A DNA stretch of 64,000 nt from Alphaproteobacteria bacterium SO-S41 (lineage in GTDB: Bacteria > Pseudomonadota > Alphaproteobacteria > Micropepsales > Micropepsaceae). Shown in pieces: positions 55,437-63,816 of the stretch. The stretch's first letter is position 1. Each line of letters starts with the position of its first letter. The stretch lies in contig AP024629.1 in the NCBI GenBank assembly GCA_019670725.1, forward strand, positions 496,001 to 560,000, in the 5' to 3' direction. The position numbers and the translations under genes were made by a program. The notes below the pieces were generated by a model. The model saw nothing but the letters and a program-made list of their open reading frames with translations, searched no databases and was not told the DNA's origin.

Positions 55437-56960
55437 TCACTGCCGCGCGAAGAAGTCTTCCGCGCTGTCGATCTCGACCAGTTTTCCTTTGCGCACCTCC
55501 AGGAACCGCGTCGCGGCGGTGCGCGTGAAATAGCGGTCGTGGCTGACGAAAAGGCAGGTGACGCCGGATTCTTCCAGCTGCTCCTCCAGCGCTTCCTGGC
55601 CGGCGATGTCGAGATGGTTGGTCGGCTCGTCCAGCAGATAGAAGTTCGGCCGCATCAGCCGCATCTTCAGGAAGATCAGCCGCGCCCGCTCGCCATGGCT
55701 CAGCGTCGCGATCGGCGCTGTGATGCGGGCGTGGAGAAAGCCGGCCTTCGCCAGCAGGCCCATCGCCGCCTTTGACGTGACGCCGTCGGCCTCCGACACA
55801 TAGTCGAGCAAGCTGACCTTCAGCGGCAGGTCCCGCATGCGCTGGTCGAAATGGACGAGGCGTACGGCCGGGTTGAAGCGGATCGCCGCCTTGCCGTCGT
55901 AGTGCTCCAAGTCCGGCACGAAGGCGGCGGCGACGGCGTTCAACAGCATCGACTTGCCGGCGCCGTTGATGCCTAGAACGGCGATACGGTCGCCGGTCGC
56001 GACGGTCAGCGCGTCCACCTGGAACAGCTTGCGCGAGCCGTCGGGCACGGTCACGGCGAGATCGCGCAGGCGCAGCGCCGCCTTGGCGTCCATCTCGCCG
56101 TCATGCAGGTCCAGTCGCCGTTCGCGCGCCTGGTAGCTCTCGGTCTTCTCGGCCTCCAGCCGCTCGATGCGCTTCTCGGTCGCCTTGCGGCGGCGGTCGA
56201 ACTTGTCGTTGAAGACGCCCCAGGCTTTGTAGCGCGCGGCCACCTTCTCCAACCGCGCGATCTCCTTGCCCTCCAGCGCGCGGCGCTGGGCGTCCGCGGC
56301 GTCGCGCTGCAGCAATTGCTGGCGCGCCTCGATGAAGGTCGCGTTGAAGGCGTGGGCGCCGTCGCTGCGCAGGAAGACCGTGCGCTCGGTGTTGCGCTGC
56401 AGGAACTCGCGGTCGTGGCTGACGACGAGCAGCGGCAGTTTCGCGTCGGCCGCCAGCCAGCTCTCCAGTGTGTTGATGTTGGAGAGGTCGAGATAGTTGG
56501 TGGGCTCGTCGAGGATCAGGAGATCGGGCTCGGCGAGGCGGATCGCGGCGGCGATGAGGAAGAGCCGCTGCCATCCGCCGGAGAGATCGCCGAAGCGCTG
56601 CGCGGCGATCTCGGGCGCGATGGCGTAGTCGTCGAGCAGGACGTCGATCTTCCAGTCGTCGCTGCCGTCCTGCACGGCGAGCGCCTGTTCCAACACGGCC
56701 CGCACGGTGAGATCGGCGAGACCCTCCGGCGTTTCCTGCGGCACATAGCCCAGCTTGAAGCCGCGCGAGCGCACCAGCGTGCCGCTGGTCAGCTCCAATT
56801 CGCCGGTCAGGCATTTCAGCAGCGTCGACTTGCCCGCGCCGTTATCGCCGACCAGCGCGGTGCGCTTGTCGTCGAGCAGCAGCGTGACGCCCTCGAACGC
56901 CGCCGTCGCGCCGTAATGGAAGGCGCCATTGTCGATGCCGAGAACGGCGCGCGCAGCCAT
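55437..56960 (-). CDS. ABC-F family ATPase
   Basis: 507 residues with two ATPase modules and no membrane segment. Module 1: VGDNGAGKSTLLKCLTGELE, LSGGWQRLFLIAAAIRLAEP, LLILDEPTNYLD. A charged linker (~230-290) follows. Module 2: AVLGINGAGKSMLLNAVAAA, LSHGERARLIFLKMRLMRPN, LLDEPTNHLD. Ribosome-associated translation factor type; the subfamily (Uup, Ets or other) is not assigned. Four bases upstream of the cupin gene on the same strand. Confidence 0.92.
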   Translation of the reverse strand: MAARAVLGIDNGAFHYGATAAFEGVTLLLDDKRTALVGDNGAGKSTLLKCLTGELELTSGTLVRSRGFKLGYVPQETPEGLADLTVRAVLEQALAVQDGSDDWKIDVLLDDYAIAPEIAAQRFGDLSGGWQRLFLIAAAIRLAEPDLLILDEPTNYLDLSNINTLESWLAADAKLPLLVVSHDREFLQRNTERTVFLRSDGAHAFNATFIEARQQLLQRDAADAQRRALEGKEIARLEKVAARYKAWGVFNDKFDRRRKATEKRIERLEAEKTESYQARERRLDLHDGEMDAKAALRLRDLAVTVPDGSRKLFQVDALTVATGDRIAVLGINGAGKSMLLNAVAAAFVPDLEHYDGKAAIRFNPAVRLVHFDQRMRDLPLKVSLLDYVSEADGVTSKAAMGLLAKAGFLHARITAPIATLSHGERARLIFLKMRLMRPNFYLLDEPTNHLDIAGQEALEEQLEESGVTCLFVSHDRYFTRTAATRFLEVRKGKLVEIDSAEDFFARQ

Positions 56961-56963
56961 GAC

Positions 56964-57368
56964 TCAGTCCGGTCGCTCGGCGTTTTCGGTGTCCTGGCCG
57001 GGTGTCACGAACAGCATGGTGGTCGGCGCGTGTGGCCGCGCGGTGTGCCAGGTGTTCCGGGGCACCACGACGAAGCTGCCGGGCGTCGCGACGCGCACCG
57101 TCACTTCCTTGCCGTCCTGCCAGAGGATGAAGTCCGTATCGCCCGCGATGAGATAGACATACTCGTCGCCCTTGGGATGGCGCTCCCAGCTGTTCCAGGG
57201 TGTCTCGAACGTGTAGCGCTGGATGAGGACGTGGCCGGCGAAGTCGGGGAATTCGGTGTCGAGCTCCTGATAGAAGCTGTCCGTCATCGGCTTCACGGTT
57301 GCGGCGCCGGAGGGGGCGATGACGACGGCGGTGCTGCCGCCGTCATGCGGTCCGGGTTTGAGGGTCAT
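56964..57368 (-). CDS. Cupin domain protein
   Basis: 134 residues starting MTLKPGPHDGGSTAVVIAPS. Single cupin barrel: WERHPKGDEYVYLIAGDTDF then GSFVVVPRNTWHTARPHAPT. The metal-binding set (H, E, H) looks present. Small-molecule role unknown. Upstream of, and probably coupled with, the ABC-F gene. Confidence 0.82.
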   Translation of the reverse strand: MTLKPGPHDGGSTAVVIAPSGAATVKPMTDSFYQELDTEFPDFAGHVLIQRYTFETPWNSWERHPKGDEYVYLIAGDTDFILWQDGKEVTVRVATPGSFVVVPRNTWHTARPHAPTTMLFVTPGQDTENAERPD

Positions 57369-57415
57369 GGTGTGGGCTCCGGGGTGTGGCGGCAGCCTAG
57401 CACAACACACCCATC

Positions 57416-57494
57416 TCCTCATGGCCGGGCTTGACCCGGCCATCCACCGGCCGCGCGTCTGCATGGATGGCCGCCTCAAGGGCGGCCATGAGGA
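57416..57494. repeat. Intergenic palindromic repeat, third type
   Basis: Inverted ends TCCTCATGGCC (57416-57426) and GGCCATGAGGA (57484-57494), with CATGGCCGGG and GGCCATCCA arms. A common alphaproteobacterial intergenic palindrome. Just downstream of the DUF4340 stop. Confidence 0.7.
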
Positions 57495-57501
57495 ATAAAG
57501 A

Positions 57502-58656
57502 TTACTGCGGCGGCACTGGCGGTGCGGGCGGCGCTTCGGGCGCCGGCGCAGCACCGTCCCCGGTCGGCGCTTCGCCTTCCGGCGCGGCGGGCTTGGCCTT
57601 GTCCTGCACCAGGCTCTCCAGCGTCGGCACGAGATTGGTGAGGACATAGGCGGGCAGTTTGTAGCCCCAGCCGCCGGTGCGCGCGTTGATGGCCGCGGCT
57701 TCGGCTTTCACCTCGGGCGTCGCGGTCTCGTCCGCGGTCACCGCGAACAGCGCGAAGGCGCTGTCGGGGCCGCCGGGCACGATGGTCAGTTTGATGGTGA
57801 GCCCGTCAAACGTCGTGAAGGTCGCCGCGGTCGCGTCCTTCATGTCGACCGCATCGGCCTTCATCACGTCGTCAAAGGTGAGCCCGGCGATCGCGGTGGC
57901 GGGCGTCTGCAGCACGCCGGCGGGCTGCGCTTCCTTGCCCTCGGGCACGTTGTCGAGCGTGAAGTCCGGCGTTTCGGGCGTCGCGCGGCTCAGCGTGTAG
58001 GCGGCGAGGCCGCGCGGCGCGAAGGCGGCCGACTTGATGCGCTTGGGATCGATCGTGAACAGCGTCTTGTCCAGCGTCGCGCCGACCGAGGCGGGGATGG
58101 CGATGCCGCCGCGCGCGAGCCAGGTCTGTTCCTCGCCCGCGCGGCGCACGAACAGCGTGCCCAGCGAATTGCCGGCGGCGCGGCCCTGGACCTTGCCGGC
58201 GACGACGGCGGCGAGGACTGTGCCGTCCGCGCCGGTGATCGTCACGGCATGGCCGGTGCCGCTGGTCCCCGTGGTCAAGTCGAGCGCCCCGAGACGGTTG
58301 ATGTCGCCGGTGCGGCGCTCGATCAGCTGGAGCTGCGCGATCGAGAGGATGAGAGCGCGGACGCCGTCGGGGTTGGCGGGATAGTTCGAGCGGTCCGCGA
58401 CCACCCACTTCCCGTCCGCGCCCTTGTTGAGCGTGACATAGACGGTCGGCGATTCGATCTTGATCGTGGCGGCATTGGCGCTGGCCGCGACAAGCCCCGG
58501 ATACATCGTCTCGTTCATCTCGGTCGCGGTGTTCGCGGCGCGGTTGGAGACGATCGCCGCGCCGGCGATGGCGGCCGAGACGGCGGCGGCGAGGGTCAGC
58601 CACATGAGGCCGCGGCCGCGCTTCAGGTCGGATTTGGTGAGGGTCGTTGCGGTCAT
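57502..58656 (-). CDS. DUF4340 domain protein of a Gld-like ABC operon
   Basis: 384 residues. N-terminal membrane anchor (MWLTLAAAVSAAIAGAAIVS), then repeats of the DUF4340 fold: VYVTLNKGADGKWVVADRSN, GVRALILSIAQLQLIERRTG, FVRRAGEEQTWLARGGIAIP. Proline-rich end (PPAPPVPPQ). Periplasmic accessory to the ABC-2 exporter encoded upstream. Last gene of the operon. Confidence 0.88.
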   Translation of the reverse strand: MTATTLTKSDLKRGRGLMWLTLAAAVSAAIAGAAIVSNRAANTATEMNETMYPGLVAASANAATIKIESPTVYVTLNKGADGKWVVADRSNYPANPDGVRALILSIAQLQLIERRTGDINRLGALDLTTGTSGTGHAVTITGADGTVLAAVVAGKVQGRAAGNSLGTLFVRRAGEEQTWLARGGIAIPASVGATLDKTLFTIDPKRIKSAAFAPRGLAAYTLSRATPETPDFTLDNVPEGKEAQPAGVLQTPATAIAGLTFDDVMKADAVDMKDATAATFTTFDGLTIKLTIVPGGPDSAFALFAVTADETATPEVKAEAAAINARTGGWGYKLPAYVLTNLVPTLESLVQDKAKPAAPEGEAPTGDGAAPAPEAPPAPPVPPQ

Positions 58657-58667
58657 GGCCTCGCCCT

Positions 58668-60614
58668 CTATGCCGTCTGCGCCGCGGCCATGCGGCGGCG
58701 GCGGATGATGCCGAACACAATGGCCGCGATCACCAGCAGCGCCGGGACCAGCGCGATGTTGACGAGCGCCAGCATGTCGCCCAGCCGGTCGATGCCGGCG
58801 CGCAGTTCGTGCTGCACCTCGCGCAGGCGGGCGCGGGTCTCGGCAAGCTCACCGCGGAACTTCTCGATCTCGGCTTCCTGCTCGGGCGTCAGCGTGGCGG
58901 GATCGCCGTTGGCGCCGGTCTTGGCGAGCGCCTGCAGCTTCTCCTGCGCCTCGGCGATGCGGGCGTTGAGATCCTGCTCCTCGCGCAGGAAGCGCGCATC
59001 GGCATCACGCTTCAGGTCTTCCACGACCGTGAAGGGCCGCTCCGCGGTGGCGCGGGCGCGCAGGCTGATCAGGTCGTTCGAGCCCAGCATATTCTCCGCC
59101 GCGCTCGCCACGAAGGCGAGATTGTCGGCGACCGGCACGGCCATGGTCTGGTCGCCCTGTTGCTGGGCCTGCACCCAGAAGCGATCGTCGAAGATGTCGC
59201 TGTCGGCGACGACGATGATGTTGGCGTTGGGCGTCTCGCCGATCCAGGCGGGCAACGGCCCCGGCGGCGGTTCGCCTTCCCTGGCCTCGCGCTTGGGTTC
59301 GCCGTCAGGGAAGGCGGACTTCAGCGGGCCGGAGAGGCGCGCGGCGATCGTGTAGCGCTCGCCGGTCGGGGTCAGCTGGCGGCTCAGCTCATCGGGGTCG
59401 GCCTGGATGGTCAGCATCTCCGCGCTGTAGATCATCGACTGGTCGGACGAGCGCAGCAGCGGCGTGAAGGTCGTGGTCGCGCCCTCGGCCTGGGTGAAGC
59501 GGCCGACCGAGGCGAGGTTGATCTTGGTCAGCGAGTTGGTGACGAGGTCGCCCGCATCGAAATCGCTCTGCGCGGGATCGTCGTTCTTGAGGAGGCCGAT
59601 CCACACGGGATAGGCGACGACCGGGCGCGCCGCGCTGCCGCCATACTGCACCTTCTGCGCCCGCGCGCCGTCGAGCACGACCTCGTCGGGATTGTAGCTC
59701 GCGCCCCAGGATTTCAGCAGCCACAGGTCCGACTTGAAGGTCGCGCCCTGCACGGGCTGGCCGGTCTCCTGGCTCTGCAACTGGCTGATCTCGGAGAGCG
59801 GATCGACAAAGGCGATGACCCGCCCGCCGCGCATCACGAACTGGTCGATGGCATAGAGCGTCGCTTGGCTCAGCGCCTTGGGGTGCGCGATCAGCAGCGC
59901 GTCGATGTTCGACGGCACGCTGTCGAAATCCTGCTCCAGCGGGCGCAGGTCGAAGATCTGCTGGAGCTGCGAATAGATGACGAAAGGCTGCGACTGGCCC
60001 TGCATCGAGGCGAGCAGCCCGCCCGAGCCGGTGTCGAGCGGCAGGTTGGTGACGATGCCCAGCACCGGCTTCTTCGCCTGGCCGAGGCGATAGACGATCG
60101 AGGTGAGGTCGTATTCGAGGAACGGCTCGCGATCCATCGCGAAGAAGGGAATGGTCTCCTGCCCGTCGGCCATGTTGGTGGCGGAGAGGCCCATATAGAT
60201 CGGCTCGCCGCCATTCGTCGGCGCGCCCTGCAGACCGGCGCCGACAGCGCGATCTTCCTCTTCGGTGTAGGGCTGCGGATCGACTTCCTCGACGATGAGA
60301 TTGCCGCCGGCAATCGAGCGGTACTCGTTCAGCAGATCGCGCACGCGCTCCGCATAGGCGCGCACGGTCGGGTAGTTCGCCGCCTGCTCCGCCGAATAAT
60401 AGAAGCGCAGCGTCACCGGCTCTTTCAGGCTGCGCAGGATGTTCTTGGTGCCGTCGGAGAGCGTGTAGAGCCCGTTCTCGGTGAGATCGAGCCGCGCGGT
60501 GCGGAACCAGATATTCACCGCCGTATTCAGCGACAGGAAGACGACGGCCGCGAGCACGATCGACAGAAGCGCGGCGCTGCGGCGGTTATGGGCGAAGCGG
60601 GCGAGCATGCGCAT
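58668..60614 (-). CDS. GldG-like auxiliary component of ABC-2 transporter
   Basis: 648 residues. N-terminal helix (AALLSIVLAAVVFLSLNTAV), the ABC_transp_aux domain (FRTARLDLTENGLYTLSDGT, KPVLGIVTNLPLDTGSGGLL, GGRVIAFVDPLSE), a coiled coil (~555-620, EAQEKLQALAKTG and EQEAEIEKFRGELAETRARL), and a C-terminal helix (INIALVPALLVIAAIVFGI-like). Large periplasmic domain between two anchors. Four genes, ATPase to DUF4340, in one direction. Confidence 0.9.
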   Translation of the reverse strand: MRMLARFAHNRRSAALLSIVLAAVVFLSLNTAVNIWFRTARLDLTENGLYTLSDGTKNILRSLKEPVTLRFYYSAEQAANYPTVRAYAERVRDLLNEYRSIAGGNLIVEEVDPQPYTEEEDRAVGAGLQGAPTNGGEPIYMGLSATNMADGQETIPFFAMDREPFLEYDLTSIVYRLGQAKKPVLGIVTNLPLDTGSGGLLASMQGQSQPFVIYSQLQQIFDLRPLEQDFDSVPSNIDALLIAHPKALSQATLYAIDQFVMRGGRVIAFVDPLSEISQLQSQETGQPVQGATFKSDLWLLKSWGASYNPDEVVLDGARAQKVQYGGSAARPVVAYPVWIGLLKNDDPAQSDFDAGDLVTNSLTKINLASVGRFTQAEGATTTFTPLLRSSDQSMIYSAEMLTIQADPDELSRQLTPTGERYTIAARLSGPLKSAFPDGEPKREAREGEPPPGPLPAWIGETPNANIIVVADSDIFDDRFWVQAQQQGDQTMAVPVADNLAFVASAAENMLGSNDLISLRARATAERPFTVVEDLKRDADARFLREEQDLNARIAEAQEKLQALAKTGANGDPATLTPEQEAEIEKFRGELAETRARLREVQHELRAGIDRLGDMLALVNIALVPALLVIAAIVFGIIRRRRMAAAQTA

Positions 60615-60617
60615 GGC

Positions 60618-61355
60618 CTAGCCCGCCTTCCGGAGGTCGACGAGGACCGCGGTGACATAGAGGAAGAAGATCGTCAGCGTCCCGAAGAAGACGAGATCGC
60701 GGAGGTCGATGACCCCCGCCATGATCGCGTTGAAGTGGGTGAGGAACGAGAAGGACGAGACGGTGTTCAGCAGTTCCAGCGGCAGGATGCTGGAGAGTGC
60801 GTCGATCACCAGCGGCGCGCCGGCGATGGTGAAGAGGAACGAGATGACGACCGACACGACGAAGGCGATGACCTGGTTCGACGTGCCCGCCGAGACCGCC
60901 GAGCCGATCGCGAGATAACCGCCCGCCATCAGCCACGAGCCGAGATAGCTCGCCAGGATGACGCCGTTATCGGGATTGCCCAGGAAGTTCACCGTCATCC
61001 ACATCGGGAAGGTGAGGGTGAGCGCAATGCCCGCGAACACCCAGGCCGCCAGGAACTTGCCGATGACGGCGGCGCTCAGCGGAATGGGCAGCGTCAGCAG
61101 CAATTCAATCGTGCCGCTCTTCCTCTCCTCCGCCCACAGCCGCATCGCGATGGCGGGGATCAGGAAGAGATAGAGCCACGGATGGAACGAGAAGAAGATG
61201 CCGAGATTGGCCTGGCCGCTGTCGTAGAAGCCGCCGAGATAGAAGGTGAAGGCGCCCATCGCGAACAGGAAGATCACGATGAAGACGGTGGCGAGCGGCG
61301 TCGCGAAATAGGCGGCGAGTTCGCGGCGGAAGACGGCAAGCGTGCCCTTGAACAT
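60618..61355 (-). CDS. ABC-2 permease, GldF-like
   Basis: 245 residues with six membrane helices: MFKGTLAVFRRELAAYFATP, PWLYLFLIPAIAMRLWAEER, KSGTIELLLTLPIPLSAAVI. Membrane channel for the ATPase at 61364. Three bases before the GldG-like gene. Confidence 0.92.
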   Translation of the reverse strand: MFKGTLAVFRRELAAYFATPLATVFIVIFLFAMGAFTFYLGGFYDSGQANLGIFFSFHPWLYLFLIPAIAMRLWAEERKSGTIELLLTLPIPLSAAVIGKFLAAWVFAGIALTLTFPMWMTVNFLGNPDNGVILASYLGSWLMAGGYLAIGSAVSAGTSNQVIAFVVSVVISFLFTIAGAPLVIDALSSILPLELLNTVSSFSFLTHFNAIMAGVIDLRDLVFFGTLTIFFLYVTAVLVDLRKAG

Positions 61356-61363
61356 GGTCGTCC

Positions 61364-62137
61364 TCAGGCCGCAACAGGGGTGTGGGTGAGCGCGCGGAAG
61401 ACGCCGTCGAGATCGCGCGCATCGGCGATCACCTCGCCTGCGCTGCCGTCGGCATTCTTCGTCGCGAAATGGATGACGCCGCCGTCGATCTTGCCGTCGG
61501 CGACGACGCGGCCGCGATCGATGATGACGGCGCGGGTGCAGATCGCCGCGACCTCCTCCAGGATATGGGTGGAGACGATGATCGCTTTCGTCGGCGCCAT
61601 TTCACGGATCAGCTCGCGCACCGTGTGCTTCTGGTTGGGATCGAGCCCGTCGGTCGGCTCGTCCATGATCAGCACCGGCGGATCGTGCAGGATCGCCTGG
61701 GCGAGGCCGACGCGGCGCTTGAAGCCCTTGGAGAGCGTCTCGATCGGCTGCTCCAGCACGCGGCCGAGTTCGGTCTTGGCGACGGCGGCCTCGATCGCGG
61801 CCTTGGCGGCGGCGCCTTTCAGGCCCCGCGTCTCCGCGCAGAAATAGAGGAAGCCGCGCGCGGTCATGTCGCCATAGGCGGGTGCGCCTTCGGGGAGATA
61901 GCCGAGCAGGGTCTGCGCGGGCAGGGGATCGGACTGGACGTCGTGGCCGCAGATGCGGGCCGAACCCGCGCTGGGGACGAGGAAGCCCGTCACCATCTTC
62001 ATCGTGGTCGACTTGCCCGCGCCGTTGGGGCCGAGAAAGCCCAGCACCTCGCCCTTGTCGACATTCAGGGTGACGCCGCGCACGGCCGCGACGGGGCCGA
62101 AAGTCTTGGCCAGTCCGTCGATCTCGATCATCGCCAT
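61364..62137 (-). CDS. ABC transporter ATP-binding protein, GldA-like
   Basis: 257 residues from ATG 62137 (62131 possible). Walker A FLGPNGAGKSTTMKMVTGFL, signature LSKGFKRRVGLAQAILHDPP, Walker B LIMDEPTDGLDPNQ, H-loop STHILEEV. Energises the ABC-2 exporter, whose cargo is unknown. First gene of the four-gene operon. Confidence 0.93.
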   Translation of the reverse strand: MAMIEIDGLAKTFGPVAAVRGVTLNVDKGEVLGFLGPNGAGKSTTMKMVTGFLVPSAGSARICGHDVQSDPLPAQTLLGYLPEGAPAYGDMTARGFLYFCAETRGLKGAAAKAAIEAAVAKTELGRVLEQPIETLSKGFKRRVGLAQAILHDPPVLIMDEPTDGLDPNQKHTVRELIREMAPTKAIIVSTHILEEVAAICTRAVIIDRGRVVADGKIDGGVIHFATKNADGSAGEVIADARDLDGVFRALTHTPVAA

Positions 62138-62235
62138 TGAGCACTGCACGTCAGGAGAACGCCCCGGAACGAGGCCGCGTCTTTTACCCAAGCCCGCGAC
62201 AAGGGCCAAATGAAATGGGCGTTAGGGGTGCGCCC

Positions 62236-62739
62236 TCACGCCGGCGGCGGGTCGGGCTCGTCTTCGGGTTTGGGTTGGCTCAGCATGAGGCTGCGGAAGC
62301 CGCGATAGACGAGATAGCCGATCAGCCCCGCCGCGGCGCCCATCGCGCCGAGCGCCGCGAGCAGCGCGACGCTGAGCGCCCAGCCGGTGAGGTTCCGCAC
62401 GCCGTCGGTACAGGTCGCCACCCCCATGAAGGTCGCGTTGGTCGTGCAGGAGGCGACGAAGAGAAGGAACAACAGGCCCGGAAACGCGGCCGTCGTGCCA
62501 CCGGCCGCGGCGGCGGTGCGCCAGTTGAGCGCGCGCTTGCGCACCATGCGGCCGAGCAGCGGCAGGCCGATCAGGATGCCGGTCACGAAGGCATAGGCGA
62601 ACGAGAACAGGAAGACCGGCCCCGCACTCGGCTGGCCCCAGCCGCGCTGGGCGTAGACGACGACCGCGGCCGTCGCCAACGACGCCGCCAGCAGGCCGGC
62701 GAAGAGGCTGAACCAACTGACGCGGGCGTCTTCGGTCAT
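62236..62739 (-). CDS. Hypothetical multi-span membrane protein (167 aa)
   Basis: Four membrane helices, starting MTEDARVSWFSLFAGLLAAS; the third-fourth loop holds CTTNATFMGVATCTDG with two Cys that may bond outside. C-tail PKPEDEPDPPPA. No family recognised. Four bases after the SDR stop. Confidence 0.7.
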   Translation of the reverse strand: MTEDARVSWFSLFAGLLAASLATAAVVVYAQRGWGQPSAGPVFLFSFAYAFVTGILIGLPLLGRMVRKRALNWRTAAAAGGTTAAFPGLLFLLFVASCTTNATFMGVATCTDGVRNLTGWALSVALLAALGAMGAAAGLIGYLVYRGFRSLMLSQPKPEDEPDPPPA

Positions 62740-62743
62740 GCCG

Positions 62744-63487
62744 CTAGACCCGCAGCATCAGCCCGCCATCGACGTTGAGGCCGTGGCCGGTGATGAAGCT
62801 CGCTTCGTCGGACGCCAGGAACAGCGCGGCGCGGGCGAGGTCGATGGGCTGGCCGAGGCGGCGCAGCGGCGACTTCTTCGACCAGATGTCGGCGACGTCG
62901 GGGCGCACATCCCACAGCGGCTTGGTCATGCCGGTCTCGATCGCGCCGGGCAGCAGGTAGTTCGCGGTGATGTTGTAGCGGCCGAGCTCAAGCGCCAGCG
63001 TGCGCGTCAGGCCCGCGACGCCCGCCTTCGAGGCGCAGTAGGCGGCAAGGCCGAGATCGGTGCCCTCGGCCATGACCGAGGCGGTGTTGATGATGCGCGC
63101 GGCGGGGCTCGCCTTCAGATGCGGGATGGCGGCGCGGGCGAGCTTCATCTGCGCGGTGACGTTCACCGCCATGATGCGCTCCCACTGCTCGTCGGTCATT
63201 TCCTCGACGAAATGGCGGCCGGAAACGCCGGCATTGTTGAAGAGAATGTCGAGCCGGCCGAACTTGGCGACCGCCTCGCCGACGATCCGCGCGGGCGCGC
63301 CCTCATCAGCGATCGAAAGGGCGAGCGGCGTCACGCCCGCGACGCCGTCATGCGCGGTCATGATCTGGCTGGTGGGGACATCCACGGCGAGCACCAGCGC
63401 GCCCTCTTCGGCGAAGAGCTGGGCCGAAGCGCGGCCGATGCCGCTGGCGGCACCGGTGACGATGGCGGCGCGGTCTTTCAGTCTCAT
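62744..63487 (-). CDS. Short-chain dehydrogenase/reductase (SDR)
   Basis: 247 residues. [24 protein letters not shown] in LFNNAGVSG, the YxxxK in AAYCASKAGVAGL, PGAIETGMT and DEASFITGHGLNVDGG. NAD(P)-dependent oxidoreductase, substrate unknown. AGGAGG is immediately upstream. Confidence 0.92.
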   Translation of the reverse strand: MRLKDRAAIVTGAASGIGRASAQLFAEEGALVLAVDVPTSQIMTAHDGVAGVTPLALSIADEGAPARIVGEAVAKFGRLDILFNNAGVSGRHFVEEMTDEQWERIMAVNVTAQMKLARAAIPHLKASPAARIINTASVMAEGTDLGLAAYCASKAGVAGLTRTLALELGRYNITANYLLPGAIETGMTKPLWDVRPDVADIWSKKSPLRRLGQPIDLARAALFLASDEASFITGHGLNVDGGLMLRV

Positions 63488-63552
63488 GGGATCCTCCTGG
63501 GAATGTCGTTATCCCGGGAGTGTCCGCCCTCGCGTCAGTCAAATCCAGACGC

Positions 63553-63690
63553 AAAAAAGCCGGACGGCGGGGGGCTGCCGTCCGGCTGAATTTTGAGATC
63601 CAGGGAGGAAATGTCTCAGGCCCGGTACCGGAGCGATCGCAGGGGGCTGGGGGGCTATGAAGAGACCGCCGCCGGCACCGGGCCTTTTGA
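63553..63690 (-). ncRNA. Candidate minus-strand small RNA with anti-Shine-Dalgarno loop
   Basis: Read 5' to 3' on the minus strand: an 8-bp stem GGCCCGGT (63684-63677) with ACCGGGCC (63626-63619) closing a C-rich loop; then GAGA-CATTTCCTCCCTGGA-TCTC, a hairpin exposing CCUCCC; then an 11-bp terminator stem (63587-63577 with 63568-63558) and six U. No minus-strand gene ends here, so the U-tailed terminator needs its own transcript. The exposed CCUCCC resembles Hfq-dependent alphaproteobacterial sRNAs. The 5' end is approximate. Confidence 0.45.
63558..63587 (-). terminator. Intrinsic terminator reading on the minus strand
   Basis: 11-bp stem AGCCGGACGGC / GCCGTCCGGCT, 8-nt loop, A6 on the plus strand (T6 at the minus-strand 3' side). 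The rest of the 63488-63816 gap holds no ORF I can support besides this RNA candidate. Confidence 0.7.
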
Positions 63691-63816
63691 CAAGGATGAA
63701 TATGATGGATGCTCGCGGCGGCCGTCTGTCCGGAACAAGGCGAAAGCGTGGCCTGCAATCTGGTGTGACCAGCATCACCAATTTCAGGTTAAGTCTTTGA
63801 TATAAAAGGAAATCCC

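Noticed and set aside
58647-61847. 1066-codon open frame on the plus strand
   Set aside because: Antisense to the GldG/GldF/GldA genes, which carry clear motifs; long antisense frames are expected at this GC content. The translation is Arg/Gly/Asp-rich without motifs.
63611-63805. 64-codon plus-strand ORF starting after AGGGAGGAA
   Set aside because: Looks like a ribosome site and start, but its sequence has no protein-like pattern and the hairpin and U-tail architecture fits a minus-strand RNA better. Kept as the alternative reading of that finding.
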